NCBI RefSeq assembly: GCF_900129455.1
Contig: NZ_FQVU01000001.1
Coordinates: 496,001-560,000 of the forward strand
Reading direction: 5' to 3'
Length of the DNA: 64,000 nt
Source: Jatrophihabitans endophyticus
GTDB lineage: Bacteria; Actinomycetota; Actinomycetes; Mycobacteriales; Jatrophihabitantaceae
Positions 16,268-26,043 of this stretch are shown in pieces; position 1 is the first letter of the stretch; every line of letters begins with the position of its first letter. Below the pieces are notes generated by a model. It was not told the DNA's origin. It saw only the letters and a list, made by a program, of their open reading frames with translations, and did no database searches. The translations under genes were made by a program, and so were the position numbers.

Positions 16268-17284
16268 GTGGAGCGCATGACCGAGACCCGCGGCACCGCC
16301 GCTGACCCCACCTCCTTCGACGTCGTGGTGATCGGCGGCGGCGCCGCCGGGCTGAGCGGCGCCGTCACCCTCGGCCGCTCGCGCCGGCGCACCCTCCTCG
16401 TCGACGCGGGTGCCCAGCGCAACCGGCCCGCCGGGGGGATCCACAACCTCGTCACCCGCGACGGCATGACCCCGGCCGACTTCGTCGCCGCGGGCCGCGC
16501 CGAGGTGGAGCGCTACGGCGGCGTCGTGCGCGACGGCACGGTGACCGGCGTCGAGCGGAGCGACGCCGGCTTCCGCGTCACCGTGGACGACGATGCCGCC
16601 GCCACCGTGACCGCCCGTCGCCTGCTGGTCACCACCGGCCTGGTCGACGAGCTCCCCGACGTGCCGGGGCTGTCCGAGCGCTGGGGCAGGGACGTCATCC
16701 ACTGCCCGTACTGCCACGGCTACGAGTTCCGGGACCGGCGGATCGGCGTGCTCTCGACCGGGCCCATGACGGCCCACGCCGCACTGCTGTTCGGTCAGCT
16801 CAGCGCCGACGTCGTCGTCCTCGCGCACACCGGGCCGCAGCTCGAGGACGCCGACGCCGCGCGGTTGCGCGCGCTCGGCGTGCGGGTCGTCCCGGGGCGG
16901 GTCGAGGGACTGGTCGTCGCCGGCGACCGGCTCTGCGGGGTCCGGCTCACCGACGGCACCGTCGTCGAGCGGGACGCCCTCGCCGTGGCTCCCCGCGCGG
17001 TCTCGCGCGCGACGCTGCTGGGCGACCTGGGGCTGACCACGGCCCCGCACCCGCTCGGGGCCGCGCTGGGCGAGCACGTCCCCACCGTCGACCCCACCGG
17101 CCGCACCCGGGTCGACGGTGTGTGGGTGGCCGGCAACGTCAGCGACCTGATGGCCCAGGTGGTCACGGCCGCCGGTCAGGGCGTGATGGCGGCCGCGGCG
17201 ATCAACGCCGATCTCGCGCTCGCCGACGCCGATGCGGCCGCCGCCACCGTGGCGGCAACTACCAGCCATCGGCACTCGGTGTAG
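16268..17284 (+). CDS. FAD/NAD(P) oxidoreductase, thioredoxin-reductase-like
   Basis: 338 residues with an N-terminal FAD motif VIGGGAAGLSGA (~21-32) and redox pair Cys146/Cys149 in HCPYCHGYE. This CPYCHG signature marks a large actinobacterial group related to thioredoxin reductase and to dithiol oxidases such as GliT. The usual second NAD(P) glycine motif is weak (GVLSTGP), so the electron donor is uncertain. GTG 16268 is chosen because AGGAGG lies eight bases upstream; ATG 16277 would be too far. The aromatic-degradation genes start 47 bp later on the same strand. Confidence 0.85.
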   Translation: MERMTETRGTAADPTSFDVVVIGGGAAGLSGAVTLGRSRRRTLLVDAGAQRNRPAGGIHNLVTRDGMTPADFVAAGRAEVERYGGVVRDGTVTGVERSDAGFRVTVDDDAAATVTARRLLVTTGLVDELPDVPGLSERWGRDVIHCPYCHGYEFRDRRIGVLSTGPMTAHAALLFGQLSADVVVLAHTGPQLEDADAARLRALGVRVVPGRVEGLVVAGDRLCGVRLTDGTVVERDALAVAPRAVSRATLLGDLGLTTAPHPLGAALGEHVPTVDPTGRTRVDGVWVAGNVSDLMAQVVTAAGQGVMAAAAINADLALADADAAAATVAATTSHRHSV

Positions 17285-17330
17285 CGCCGGAGGTGGCGCA
17301 GCGACGGGCTCGGCTCCTAACGTCGTCGGG

Positions 17331-18113
17331 GTGACCGCGCAGGAACCGACGCCGCTCGTCGGCGACCCACCCCCCGAGGCGCTCGCCGACCAGGCCCGCA
17401 TCAGTGGCGAGATCGCGGCCGAGCACCGCCGGGCGCAACCCGGGCTGCACCGGCCGCTGCTCGCCTTCGAGCCCTACCGCAGCAGCCGGCTGCGCCACCC
17501 GAACGCGCCGGCGCTCGTCGTGGACCCCGAGGGCGTCGAGCTCGTGGCCCCGGTCTTCGGCACCGCGGACGTCGACGCCGACGAGGCCGACCTGACCAGC
17601 GGCCACGCGGGCGAGCCGCTGGGCGAGCGCATCGTGCTCACCGGGCGCGTGCTCGACGGCACCGGCCGACCGGTGCGCAACCAGCTCGTCGAGGTGTGGC
17701 AGGCCAACTCGGCCGGTCGTTACGCGCACGCCCGCGACCAGCACCCCGCTCCCCTGGACCCGAACTTCACCGGCACCGGTCGCTGCCTCACCGACGACGA
17801 CGGCACCTACCGGTTCGTGACGATCAAGCCCGGGCCCTACCCCTGGCGCAACCACCGCAACGCGTGGCGCCCCGCGCACGTGCACTTCTCGCTGTTCGGC
17901 ACCGCGTTCACGTCGCGGCTCGTCACCCAGGTGTACTTCCCGGGCGACCCGCTCTTCCCGCTCGACCCGATCTACCAGTCGATCACCGACCCGGCCGTGC
18001 GCGAGCAGCTCGTCGCGAGCTACGACCACGACGTGACGATCCCCGAGACCGCCACGGGCTACCGCTGGGACATCGTCCTCACCGGCAGCCGCCGCACCTG
18101 GACCGAGCAGTGA
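17331..18113 (+). CDS. pcaH: Protocatechuate 3,4-dioxygenase beta subunit
   Basis: 260 residues. The non-heme Fe(III) ligands are visible: Tyr131 (GRYAHARDQH), Tyr170 (KPGPYPW) and His183/His185 (PAHVHFSLFG). Together with PcaG it cleaves protocatechuate to beta-carboxy-cis,cis-muconate. It starts at GTG 17331 and ends overlapping pcaG (GTGA). The genes for the next steps (pcaB, C, D, I, J) are not in this window. Confidence 0.95.
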   Translation: MTAQEPTPLVGDPPPEALADQARISGEIAAEHRRAQPGLHRPLLAFEPYRSSRLRHPNAPALVVDPEGVELVAPVFGTADVDADEADLTSGHAGEPLGERIVLTGRVLDGTGRPVRNQLVEVWQANSAGRYAHARDQHPAPLDPNFTGTGRCLTDDDGTYRFVTIKPGPYPWRNHRNAWRPAHVHFSLFGTAFTSRLVTQVYFPGDPLFPLDPIYQSITDPAVREQLVASYDHDVTIPETATGYRWDIVLTGSRRTWTEQ

Positions 18114-18688
18114 CCGGCGCCGACGCCGACCGCCGGCTGCCACCGACCCCCGGCCAGACGGTCGGGCCGTTCTTCGGAATCGCGCTGCCCTACGACGGCG
18201 GCCCCGATCTCGTGCCCGCCGATCACCCCGGCGCGATCCGCCTGCACGGCCGGGTGCTGGACGGCGCCGGCGAGGGCGTCCCGGACGCGTTGCTCGAGCT
18301 GTGGCAGGCCGGCCCGGACGGCGCCGCGGTGGGCGCGCCCGGTTCGCTGCGGCGCGACGGGCACACCTTCACCGGGTGGGGGCGGGCCGCGACCGACGGG
18401 ACGGGGCACTACGCGTTCACCACCGTCGTCCCCGGCGCGCTCGACGCGGCCGCCCCGTTCTTCGCCCTGACGGTCTTCGCCCGGGGCCTGCTCGACGCGC
18501 TCTTCACCCGCGTCTACCTGCCCGGCGAGGCGGCGGCGACCGACCCGCTGCTCTCGGCCGTCGACCCGGACCGGCGCGCCACGCTCGTGGCCGCCCCCGA
18601 ACCCGGCGGCTACGTCTTCGACGTCGTGCTGCAGGGGGGCGGCGACCGTCCCGAGACGGTCTTCCTCGACCACCGCCCGCCCCGGTGA
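18110..18688 (+). CDS. pcaG: Protocatechuate 3,4-dioxygenase alpha subunit
   Basis: 192 residues. PTPGQTVGPFFGIALPY at the N-terminus and ELWQAGPDG are standard for the alpha subunit, which lacks the iron ligands and completes the active site. It overlaps pcaH upstream and pobA downstream by four bases each, so all three are translationally coupled and should be made in equal amounts. Confidence 0.95.
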   Translation: MTGADADRRLPPTPGQTVGPFFGIALPYDGGPDLVPADHPGAIRLHGRVLDGAGEGVPDALLELWQAGPDGAAVGAPGSLRRDGHTFTGWGRAATDGTGHYAFTTVVPGALDAAAPFFALTVFARGLLDALFTRVYLPGEAAATDPLLSAVDPDRRATLVAAPEPGGYVFDVVLQGGGDRPETVFLDHRPPR

Positions 18689-19881
18689 CGGGGCGCCGCC
18701 GCACCGACACGGCGGTGGCCGTGGTCGGCGCCGGCCCGGCCGGGCTCATGCTCTCGCACCTGCTCGCCCGCGAGGGGATCGACAGCGTCGTCGTGGACCA
18801 CCGCAGCCGCCGCGAGATCGAGCTGACGGCACGGGCGGGGATCCTCGAGGCCGACAGCGTGGCCCTGCTCGTCGACAGCGGCGTGTCCGACCGCGTCCTG
18901 CGCGAGGGCAGCGTCCACGAGGGCATCGCGCTGCGCTTCGGCGGGGCCAGCCATCGCATCGACTTCCGCGAGCTCGTCGACGCGACGGTCACGCTGTACC
19001 CGCAGACCGACGTGTTCGTCGACCTCGCCGACGCCCGGGAGCGCGACGGCGGCGACGTCCGCTTCGACGTCGCCGACACCGAGGTCGTGGACGTGACCGG
19101 TGACCGGCCGGGCGTGCTGTTCACCGATGCCGCCGGGGTCGAGTGCGAGGTCCGGGCCCGCGTCGTGGTGGGTGCCGACGGCTCGCGCAGCACGTGCCGC
19201 TCGCTGGTGCCCGAGACGCTGCGTGAGCAGGTGGTGCGCGAGTACCCCTACGCGTGGTTCGGGATCCTGTGCGACGCCCCGCCGAGCGCGCCGGAGCTCG
19301 TGTACGCGCGCTCCGAGCGCGGCTTCGCCCTGGTCAGCCAGCGCACGGCCAGCGTGCAGCGGCTCTACTTCGAGTGCGATCCGGACGAGGACGTCGACGC
19401 CTGGCCCGACGAACGCATCTGGGCCGAGCTGCAGGCCCGGGTGGCCGGCGACGACGGCTTCGCGCTGCGGGAGGGCCCGGTGACCGACAAGGCCGTCCTG
19501 CGCTTCCGCAGCAGCGTCTGCGAGCCGATGCGCTACGGCACCCTGCTGCTCGCCGGCGACGCGGCGCACACCGTCCCGCCGACCGGCGCGAAGGGACTCA
19601 ACCTCGCCCTCGCCGACGTCCGGGGGCTGGCCGAGGTCGTCGCGGCCGCGCTCGGCGCGGGCGACCTCGACATCCTCGACCGGTACGCGCCCCGCGCGCT
19701 GGAACGCGTCTGGCGCGCACAACACTTCTCGTACTGGCTGACCTCGCTGCTGCACCGCACGCCCGGCGGCAGCGAGTTCGACGCCCGGCGCCAGCTGGCC
19801 GAGCTGCGCTCGGTCGTCGCCTCCGAGGCGGGACGCCGCTACCTCGCCGAGGGCTACACGGGTCGCTTCGCCGGCCTGTGA
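18685..19881 (+). CDS. pobA: 4-hydroxybenzoate 3-monooxygenase
   Basis: 398 residues, close to the 394 of the Pseudomonas enzyme. FAD motifs are VVGAGPAGLMLSHLLAREG near residue 13 and GDAAHTVPPTGAKGLNLA in the C-terminal half; RAGILEADSVALL and FSYWLTSLLH also fit PobA. It hydroxylates 4-hydroxybenzoate to protocatechuate, the substrate of the two upstream genes. The order pcaH-pcaG-pobA makes a self-contained two-step module. Confidence 0.93.
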   Translation: MTGRRRTDTAVAVVGAGPAGLMLSHLLAREGIDSVVVDHRSRREIELTARAGILEADSVALLVDSGVSDRVLREGSVHEGIALRFGGASHRIDFRELVDATVTLYPQTDVFVDLADARERDGGDVRFDVADTEVVDVTGDRPGVLFTDAAGVECEVRARVVVGADGSRSTCRSLVPETLREQVVREYPYAWFGILCDAPPSAPELVYARSERGFALVSQRTASVQRLYFECDPDEDVDAWPDERIWAELQARVAGDDGFALREGPVTDKAVLRFRSSVCEPMRYGTLLLAGDAAHTVPPTGAKGLNLALADVRGLAEVVAAALGAGDLDILDRYAPRALERVWRAQHFSYWLTSLLHRTPGGSEFDARRQLAELRSVVASEAGRRYLAEGYTGRFAGL

Positions 19882-19927
19882 CCGGACGGCTGCCCGCCCG
19901 TCGCGCCCGGATGGCAGGATCGGGCGG

Positions 19928-20296
19928 ATGGGACTCGCAGCGGTCAAGGTCCGTGTCGCCGGCGCCGACTTCTTCCTGCTGCCGGAGGACGACTCCGGCG
20001 CCGGTGCCGAGCAGCTCGCCGCCGAGCTCACCGGACTGCGCAAGCGCACGGGCGGGGCGCTGCGGCTGCGGCCGCGCACGGCTCCCGAGCACGCGCCGTG
20101 GACGAACGGCACCGCGGAGTCGCTGCTGCCGGTGACCTCCGAGCGCGCTCTCACCGGTCACGAGGACCCGGGCACGTCCTGGCGTGACGTGCTCGGCGCG
20201 GACATCACGAGCGTGGAGACGGTCGACCTGGACGCGCCGGTGGCGTTGTGGCACTGGGCGGTGGCCGAAGGGGCCGGCGGATTCGAGGTCGGGTGA
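19928..20296 (+). CDS. Hypothetical protein
   Basis: 122 residues, no family recognised. It has no signal peptide, membrane segment or cysteines. It begins MGLAAVKVRVAGADFFLLP and is rich in Ala/Glu/Leu, with WTNGT and LWHWAVAEG. Codon use matches its neighbours, which supports a real gene, but no strong ribosome site precedes ATG 19928. It follows pobA by 46 bp and may be the last gene of that transcript. Confidence 0.5.
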   Translation: MGLAAVKVRVAGADFFLLPEDDSGAGAEQLAAELTGLRKRTGGALRLRPRTAPEHAPWTNGTAESLLPVTSERALTGHEDPGTSWRDVLGADITSVETVDLDAPVALWHWAVAEGAGGFEVG

Positions 20297-20653
20297 CCCG
20301 ACGGGCGGGGCGATGCGCTGGGGGCCGCCCGCCGGAAAAAGTAGGCGGCAGGCTGCGCGATCGAGCGATCTCGACGCATCCCCCCGGTAGCGGAGACGCG
20401 ATCACACAGACACGGGCCAGAAACTGGGTCCGAGGCCGACGCGTGCAGATCCCCCGATTCGCCGCGCCGAACTGCCTGGAGCCAGTCTAACCGGCTTCAC
20501 GCAGGGGCAACAAGAGGTCGGCCCAAGATCTTTCCCCTCGTCTGATCACGATCGGCAAGGGCCACCGGTCACGTCATCGACGACCTTCGTCCCGCGTTCG
20601 CGGCGCGGGCCAACGGCGAGACGACGCGATCGACCGTCCCCACACACGAGAAA
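20297..20653. other. Intergenic region without recognisable genes
   Basis: About 360 bp between the hypothetical gene and the tRNA terminator. It is less GC-rich than the coding DNA around it. Short open frames exist but lack codon bias and ribosome sites. I see no clear promoter or structured RNA, though a small RNA cannot be excluded. Confidence 0.5.
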
Positions 20654-20683
20654 GCGGACCCTCCGTGGTGACGGAGGGCCCGC
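20654..20683 (-). terminator. Rho-independent terminator of the tRNA operon
   Basis: A 13-bp stem with one G-T pair and a 4-nt loop, followed on the minus strand by TTTCTCGT. It begins six bases after the 3' end of tRNA-Glu and ends the tRNA-Gln/tRNA-Glu transcript. Confidence 0.85.
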
Positions 20684-20688
20684 GTGCG

Positions 20689-20761
20689 TAGCCCCGACCG
20701 GATTCGAACCGGCGCTACCGCCTTGAGAGGGCGGCGTCCTGGGCCACTAGACGACGGGGCC
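20689..20761 (-). tRNA. tRNA-Glu (anticodon CUC)
   Basis: The 73-nt cloverleaf was folded by eye. The acceptor stem has six pairs plus a terminal G-U, the D arm contains TCTAGTGGCC, the anticodon stem CCGCC/GGCGG encloses CTCTCAA (CUC), and the T arm has TTCGAAT. CCA is not encoded. It is the second gene of a tRNA-Gln/tRNA-Glu pair. Confidence 0.95.
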
Positions 20762-20782
20762 CCAGAAACTTCCTGTACTGCG

Positions 20783-20854
20783 CTGGGGTACCAGGACTCG
20801 AACCTAGACTAGCTGAACCAGAATCAGCCGGGCTGCCAATTACCCCATACCCCA
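20783..20854 (-). tRNA. tRNA-Gln (anticodon CUG)
   Basis: The 72-nt cloverleaf has acceptor TGGGGTA/TACCCCA, anticodon stem GCTGA/TCAGC around TTCTGGT (CUG), a TTCGAGT T loop and discriminator G. CCA is not encoded. In actinobacteria without GlnRS this tRNA is charged with Glu by GltX and amidated by GatCAB, both encoded in this window. Confidence 0.95.
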
Positions 20855-20894
20855 TGGGTCGGACCCTGCGAACTGTCCGCCGGGCCGGGAACAG

Positions 20895-20924
20895 ACTCTA
20901 CCGGACGCCCGCGACCGGTCACAA
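20895..20924 (-). promoter_or_regulatory. Promoter of the tRNA-Gln/Glu operon
   Basis: On the minus strand TTGTGA (20919-20924), 18 nt, TAGAGT (20895-20900), 41 bp upstream of the mature tRNA-Gln 5' end. A reasonable primary-sigma promoter. Confidence 0.55.
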
Positions 20925-20948
20925 AACCGGTACCGCCGCCGCGCCGGG

Positions 20949-22133
20949 TCACAGGAACCGGCTGATGATCTCCTTCATGATCTCGTTGGTGCCGCCGTAG
21001 ATCTTCTGGATGCGCGAGTCCGTGAACATGCGCGAGATCGGGTACTCCTGCATGTAGCCGTAGCCGCCGAACAGCTGCAGGCACTCGTCGGCCACGTCGC
21101 ACTGCATCTGCGTCGTCCACCACTTCGCCATCGAGGCGGTCGGGATGTCGAGGTCGCCGGCGACGTGCTTGGCGATGCAGTCGTCGAGGAACACCCGGGC
21201 GATCTTGGCCGTCGTGGCCATCTCGGCGAGCTTGAACTTCGAGTTCTGGAAGGCGAACACCGGTCGGCCGAACGCGTGCCGCTCCTTGGTGTAGCGCAGC
21301 GTGTGCTCGAGCGACACCTCGATCGCCGCGACGGCCGCGACCGCGATCGCCAGCCGCTCCTGCGGCAGCTGCTGCATGAGTTGGACGAACCCCTGCCCCT
21401 CCTCGGTGCCGAGCAGGTTGGCCGCGGGCACGCGCACGCCGTCGAAGAACAGCTCGGCGGTGTCCTGGCCGTGCATGCCGATCTTGCGCAGGATGCGCCC
21501 GCGACTGAAGCCGTCGACGACCCCGTCGGCACCGTCGGCGTCGTCGGTCTCGACGACGATCAGCGAGATGCCCTTGGCGCGGTCCGCGGGATCGGTCTTC
21601 GCCACCACCACGATCAGGTTGGCCAGGTAGCCGTTGGTGATGAAGGTCTTGGCGCCGTCCAGGACGTAGTGCGCGTCGGCACCGTCGCCGGTCCGGATGG
21701 CCTTGGTGGTCACGCTCTGCAGGTCCGACCCGGTGCCCGGCTCGGTCATCGCAACGGCCCCGACGAGCTCGCCGGTGGCCATGCGCGGCAACCAGGCCCG
21801 CTTCTGCTCCTCGGTGCCGTAGGCGTTGAGGTAGTGGGCGACGATCGTGCTGTGCACCGACGTGCCGAGGCTCGGCGACAGCGTGCGCGCCTGCTCCTCC
21901 ATCATCACGGCCTCGTGCGCGAAGCTTCCCCCGCCGCCGCCGTACTCCTCGGGCACGGACGGGCAGAGCAGACCCAGCTCACCGGCCTTGCGCCAGGTCT
22001 CGCGATCGATGTGCTGCTGCTGGGCCCACCGCTCCTCGTTCGGGGCGCACTCCTTGGTCATGAAGGTGTTCGCGAGATCCCGGAAGGCCTCGACGTCCTC
22101 GTCGCTCCAGGCGGGCACGGTGGCGTTGCTCAT
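20949..22133 (-). CDS. Acyl-CoA dehydrogenase, long-chain (ACADL) type
   Basis: 394 residues, FAD flavoprotein of beta-oxidation. MTEPGTGSDLQ and LPQERLAIA are typical of the family. The usual YEGT catalytic glutamate is YGGT here (379-382). Glu276 in SLEHTLRYTKERHAFG instead aligns with the relocated catalytic base of mammalian LCAD, so this is the LCAD subtype. ATG 22133 is supported by GGAGG nine bases upstream. Two copies of a 17-bp operator-like motif lie just upstream. Its electrons would pass to ETF, encoded at the right end of the window. Confidence 0.92.
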   Translation of the reverse strand: MSNATVPAWSDEDVEAFRDLANTFMTKECAPNEERWAQQQHIDRETWRKAGELGLLCPSVPEEYGGGGGSFAHEAVMMEEQARTLSPSLGTSVHSTIVAHYLNAYGTEEQKRAWLPRMATGELVGAVAMTEPGTGSDLQSVTTKAIRTGDGADAHYVLDGAKTFITNGYLANLIVVVAKTDPADRAKGISLIVVETDDADGADGVVDGFSRGRILRKIGMHGQDTAELFFDGVRVPAANLLGTEEGQGFVQLMQQLPQERLAIAVAAVAAIEVSLEHTLRYTKERHAFGRPVFAFQNSKFKLAEMATTAKIARVFLDDCIAKHVAGDLDIPTASMAKWWTTQMQCDVADECLQLFGGYGYMQEYPISRMFTDSRIQKIYGGTNEIMKEIISRFL

Positions 22134-22154
22134 CGACGATCCTCCGCAGAACGT

Positions 22155-22199
22155 TGACAGTGATGATGTCAGCACTTGACGATGACAGTAATACCGTCA
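22155..22199. promoter_or_regulatory. Tandem 17-bp operator motifs before the acyl-CoA dehydrogenase
   Basis: TGACAGTGATGATGTCA (22155-22171) and TGACAGTAATACCGTCA (22183-22199) match at 13 of 17 positions, are each dyad-like with TGAC/GTCA ends, and are 28 bp apart start to start. This fits cooperative binding by a TetR-type fatty-acid regulator. No such gene is adjacent. Confidence 0.55.
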
Positions 22200-22224
22200 C
22201 GGTCGGCGGTCGAGGGCTACGCCG

Positions 22225-22701
22225 TCACGGGACGAGCACGTCCTCGAGCCGGTCCAGCGCCTGCCGCGCGTAGCCCTGCCAGGCCCGGGCGAACAGCGGC
22301 AGCAGCGCCGCCGTCGCCGCCGTCCGCGGGTGGACCGTCCAGGCCCACGTGACGCGCACGCCGGTGCCGGCCGCCGCGAAGTCCCATCGACCCTCGACCC
22401 ACGCCGCGAGTGCGCGCATCGGCCCGGTGACGTCGGTGATGGTGTAGGCGAAGGTCTCGGGCCGCTGCACCCGGGTGAGCTCCTCGCACATCGTCCCGCC
22501 GTCGGCGAGGTGGATGGTGCGGCTCTGCCCGACCGTCCCCCACGCGCCCTGCTGACCCGCGGTGCCCCGGATCGGGGGCAGCGGCCCCCAGCGTCGGTCG
22601 AACAGCTGCTCCAGCGGCAGGACCAGCACGGCGTCGAAGGCGGCCTCGACGGTGACGGGGAAGGTGCGCGAGCGCTGCATCGGCACGGCGGCGTCAGCCA
22701 T
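22225..22701 (-). CDS. SRPBCC-family protein
   Basis: 158 residues, predicted START/SRPBCC (Bet v 1-like) ligand-binding fold: SRTFPVTVEAAFDAV at the start, a central beta-rich part (CEELTRVQRPETFAYTITD) and a long C-terminal helix. Such proteins bind or cyclise hydrophobic ligands; no catalytic residues can be assigned. It starts at ATG 22701, 29 bp after the alpha/beta hydrolase gene on the same strand, so the two are probably co-transcribed. Confidence 0.75.
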   Translation of the reverse strand: MADAAVPMQRSRTFPVTVEAAFDAVLVLPLEQLFDRRWGPLPPIRGTAGQQGAWGTVGQSRTIHLADGGTMCEELTRVQRPETFAYTITDVTGPMRALAAWVEGRWDFAAAGTGVRVTWAWTVHPRTAATAALLPLFARAWQGYARQALDRLEDVLVP

Positions 22702-22730
22702 GACCCGCACGGTAGCGCTTCTGCCGGCGG

Positions 22731-23627
22731 TCAGGCCGTCGCGGCGTGCTCCGGCTCGCCCTGCTCCGCGGCCGTCGCGTGCAGGAACGGCCCGATGTGC
22801 TCGAGCAGCAGGGCGGGCTGGTCGAGCTGCGGGCAGTGACCGCAGCCCGGGATGACCACGGCCCCGCCCTCGCGGCCGATACGGCGCAGCACCCGCGACG
22901 GCGTGAGGATGTCGCGCGAGCCGAACACGACCAACGCGGGCGCCCGCAGCTCGCCCACGACGTCGGCGAGGCCGGCCGCGGCGAGGTCGGTGAGCAGCGC
23001 GCGCCCGATCGGCAGCAGGTCGGGCACGCTCCCCCGCCGCGAGTACGGGGTGGCGAAGCCCTCGCGGGCGAGCAGGTCGATGCGGCGTGGGTCGGCGGCC
23101 GCGACGACCCGGTAGGCGGCGCCGAGCGTCCAGGCGGCCGAGCGGTGGCCGACCGCGCCGAGCGTGGCCCGCATCCCGAACTCGACCGGCCGCGACAGCG
23201 CCATGCGCCACAGCCGCGGCACGCCGCGCAGGCCCGGCATGTCGATCAGCACGACGCGGTCGGTGCGGTCGGGGAACCGGTCGGCGAACACCGTGGCCAC
23301 CGCCGCGCCCATGGAGTTGCCGACCAGCGCGACGGGCCAGTCGACCCCCTCGGCGTCGAGCACGTTGCGCACGACGTCGGCGTACCCGTCGAGCAGCGGA
23401 GTCGGGAAGCCGCGCTCGCTGCGCCCGAAACCGGGCAGGTCGATCGCGACGACCCGGGCGTCGACCGCCAGCGGGCCGACCAGCCGCGACCACGTGGTCA
23501 GGTTGTCGGCGAAACCGTGCAGCAGGACGACCGTCCGGGTGCCCTCGCCCGTCACCACGTAGTGCACGCCCGGGACCGCATCGCGGGACCGGACGGTCGG
23601 GACGGCGGCCGGCAGGCTCGTGCTCAC
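22731..23627 (-). CDS. Alpha/beta hydrolase
   Basis: About 298 residues. The oxyanion motif is LLHGFADN, the nucleophile elbow GNSMG, the acid likely Asp in FGSRDILTP, and the base His in GCGHCPQLDQP: a complete triad. GTG 23627 is chosen because it sits just before the conserved fold; GTG 23663 is possible. The substrate is unknown; ester or lactone hydrolysis is likely. It converges with nothing and is read toward the SRPBCC and acyl-CoA dehydrogenase genes. Confidence 0.8.
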   Translation of the reverse strand: MSTSLPAAVPTVRSRDAVPGVHYVVTGEGTRTVVLLHGFADNLTTWSRLVGPLAVDARVVAIDLPGFGRSERGFPTPLLDGYADVVRNVLDAEGVDWPVALVGNSMGAAVATVFADRFPDRTDRVVLIDMPGLRGVPRLWRMALSRPVEFGMRATLGAVGHRSAAWTLGAAYRVVAAADPRRIDLLAREGFATPYSRRGSVPDLLPIGRALLTDLAAAGLADVVGELRAPALVVFGSRDILTPSRVLRRIGREGGAVVIPGCGHCPQLDQPALLLEHIGPFLHATAAEQGEPEHAATA

Positions 23628-23685
23628 GGCGACTGTGTTACCCGGCTCACACCGAGCCTTCACACCACCGCGTCACACCTACCGG

Positions 23686-25136
<1,451 letters not shown>

Positions 25137-25140
<4 letters not shown>

Positions 25141-25937
25141 GCGGTGCGCACCGGGTTGGTGAGGGTGCCGATGCCCTCGATCTCGACCGAGACGGTGTCG
25201 CCGGCGACGATCGGCCCGACGCCCGCGGGCGTGCCGGTGAGGATCACGTCGCCGGGCAGCAGCGTCATGACGCCGGAGACGAACGCGATCTGCGTGGCGA
25301 TGTCGTGGATCATCTGGCTCGTCCGGCCGTCCTGCTTGATCTCGCCGTTGACCCGCGTGACCACGCGCAGGTCGCCGGGGTCGAGCACGGTCTCGACCCA
25401 CGGGCCGAGCGGGCAGAACGAGTCGTGGCCCTTCGCCCGGGTGAACTGACCGTCGCTGCGCTGCTGGTCGCGGGCGGTGACGTCGTTGGCGACGGCGTAG
25501 CCGAAGACGTGGTCGAGCGCGGCCTGCCGGGTGACGTGGCGGGCGGGGGTGCCGATCACGACGGCGAGCTCCCCCTCGTAGTGGACCTCGTCGGACGAGG
25601 CGGGGAGCCGGATCGAGTCGCCCTCGCCGATGACCGACGTGGACGGCTTGAGGAAGATCAGCGGCGTGGTGGGCGCGTCGCCGCCCATCTCCTGGGCGTG
25701 GTCGGCGTAGTTCTTGCCGAGCGCCACCACCTTGCTCGGCAGGAACGGTGACAGCAGCCGGACGTCGGTGAACGCCCACCGGTCACCGGTGAACGCGAGC
25801 GGCCCGAAGGGGTGCCCCTCGATCGCGGCGACGGTGAGCTCGTCGGGGCCGGCGTCGGCCGACCCCTCGACGGTGCCCCAGGCGACGCCGGACGTCGCGG
25901 TGGCCGAGCCGGGATGGACGAAGCGGGCGATGCGCAC
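25137..25937 (-). CDS. Fumarylacetoacetate hydrolase-family protein
   Basis: 266 residues. KVVALGKNYADHAQEMGG, FLKPSTSVIG and the metal-site glutamates in EVHYEGELAVVIG identify the FAH fold; SFCPLGPWV and the ending GDTVSVEIEGIGTLTNPV are typical of hydrolase/decarboxylases acting on 2-oxo acids such as oxaloacetate or acylpyruvates. GTG 25937 gives the family start IARFVHP. It is coupled to gltX, as is the homologue beside gltX in mycobacteria (Rv2993c). The true substrate is unknown. Confidence 0.88.
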
Positions 25938-26043
25938 GATGACCCAGACTACCGGCGACCGGGGACGGCCTGTCGGGCCGCCGCCGGCCGGGGGCGCGGG
26001 GCCGCGACGGCGCACTGCGGACGCGGTCGGCCATAATCAAGGG

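Noticed and set aside
20297-20490. Short open frames between the hypothetical gene and the tRNAs
   Set aside because: No ribosome sites, no codon bias and Arg-rich translations.
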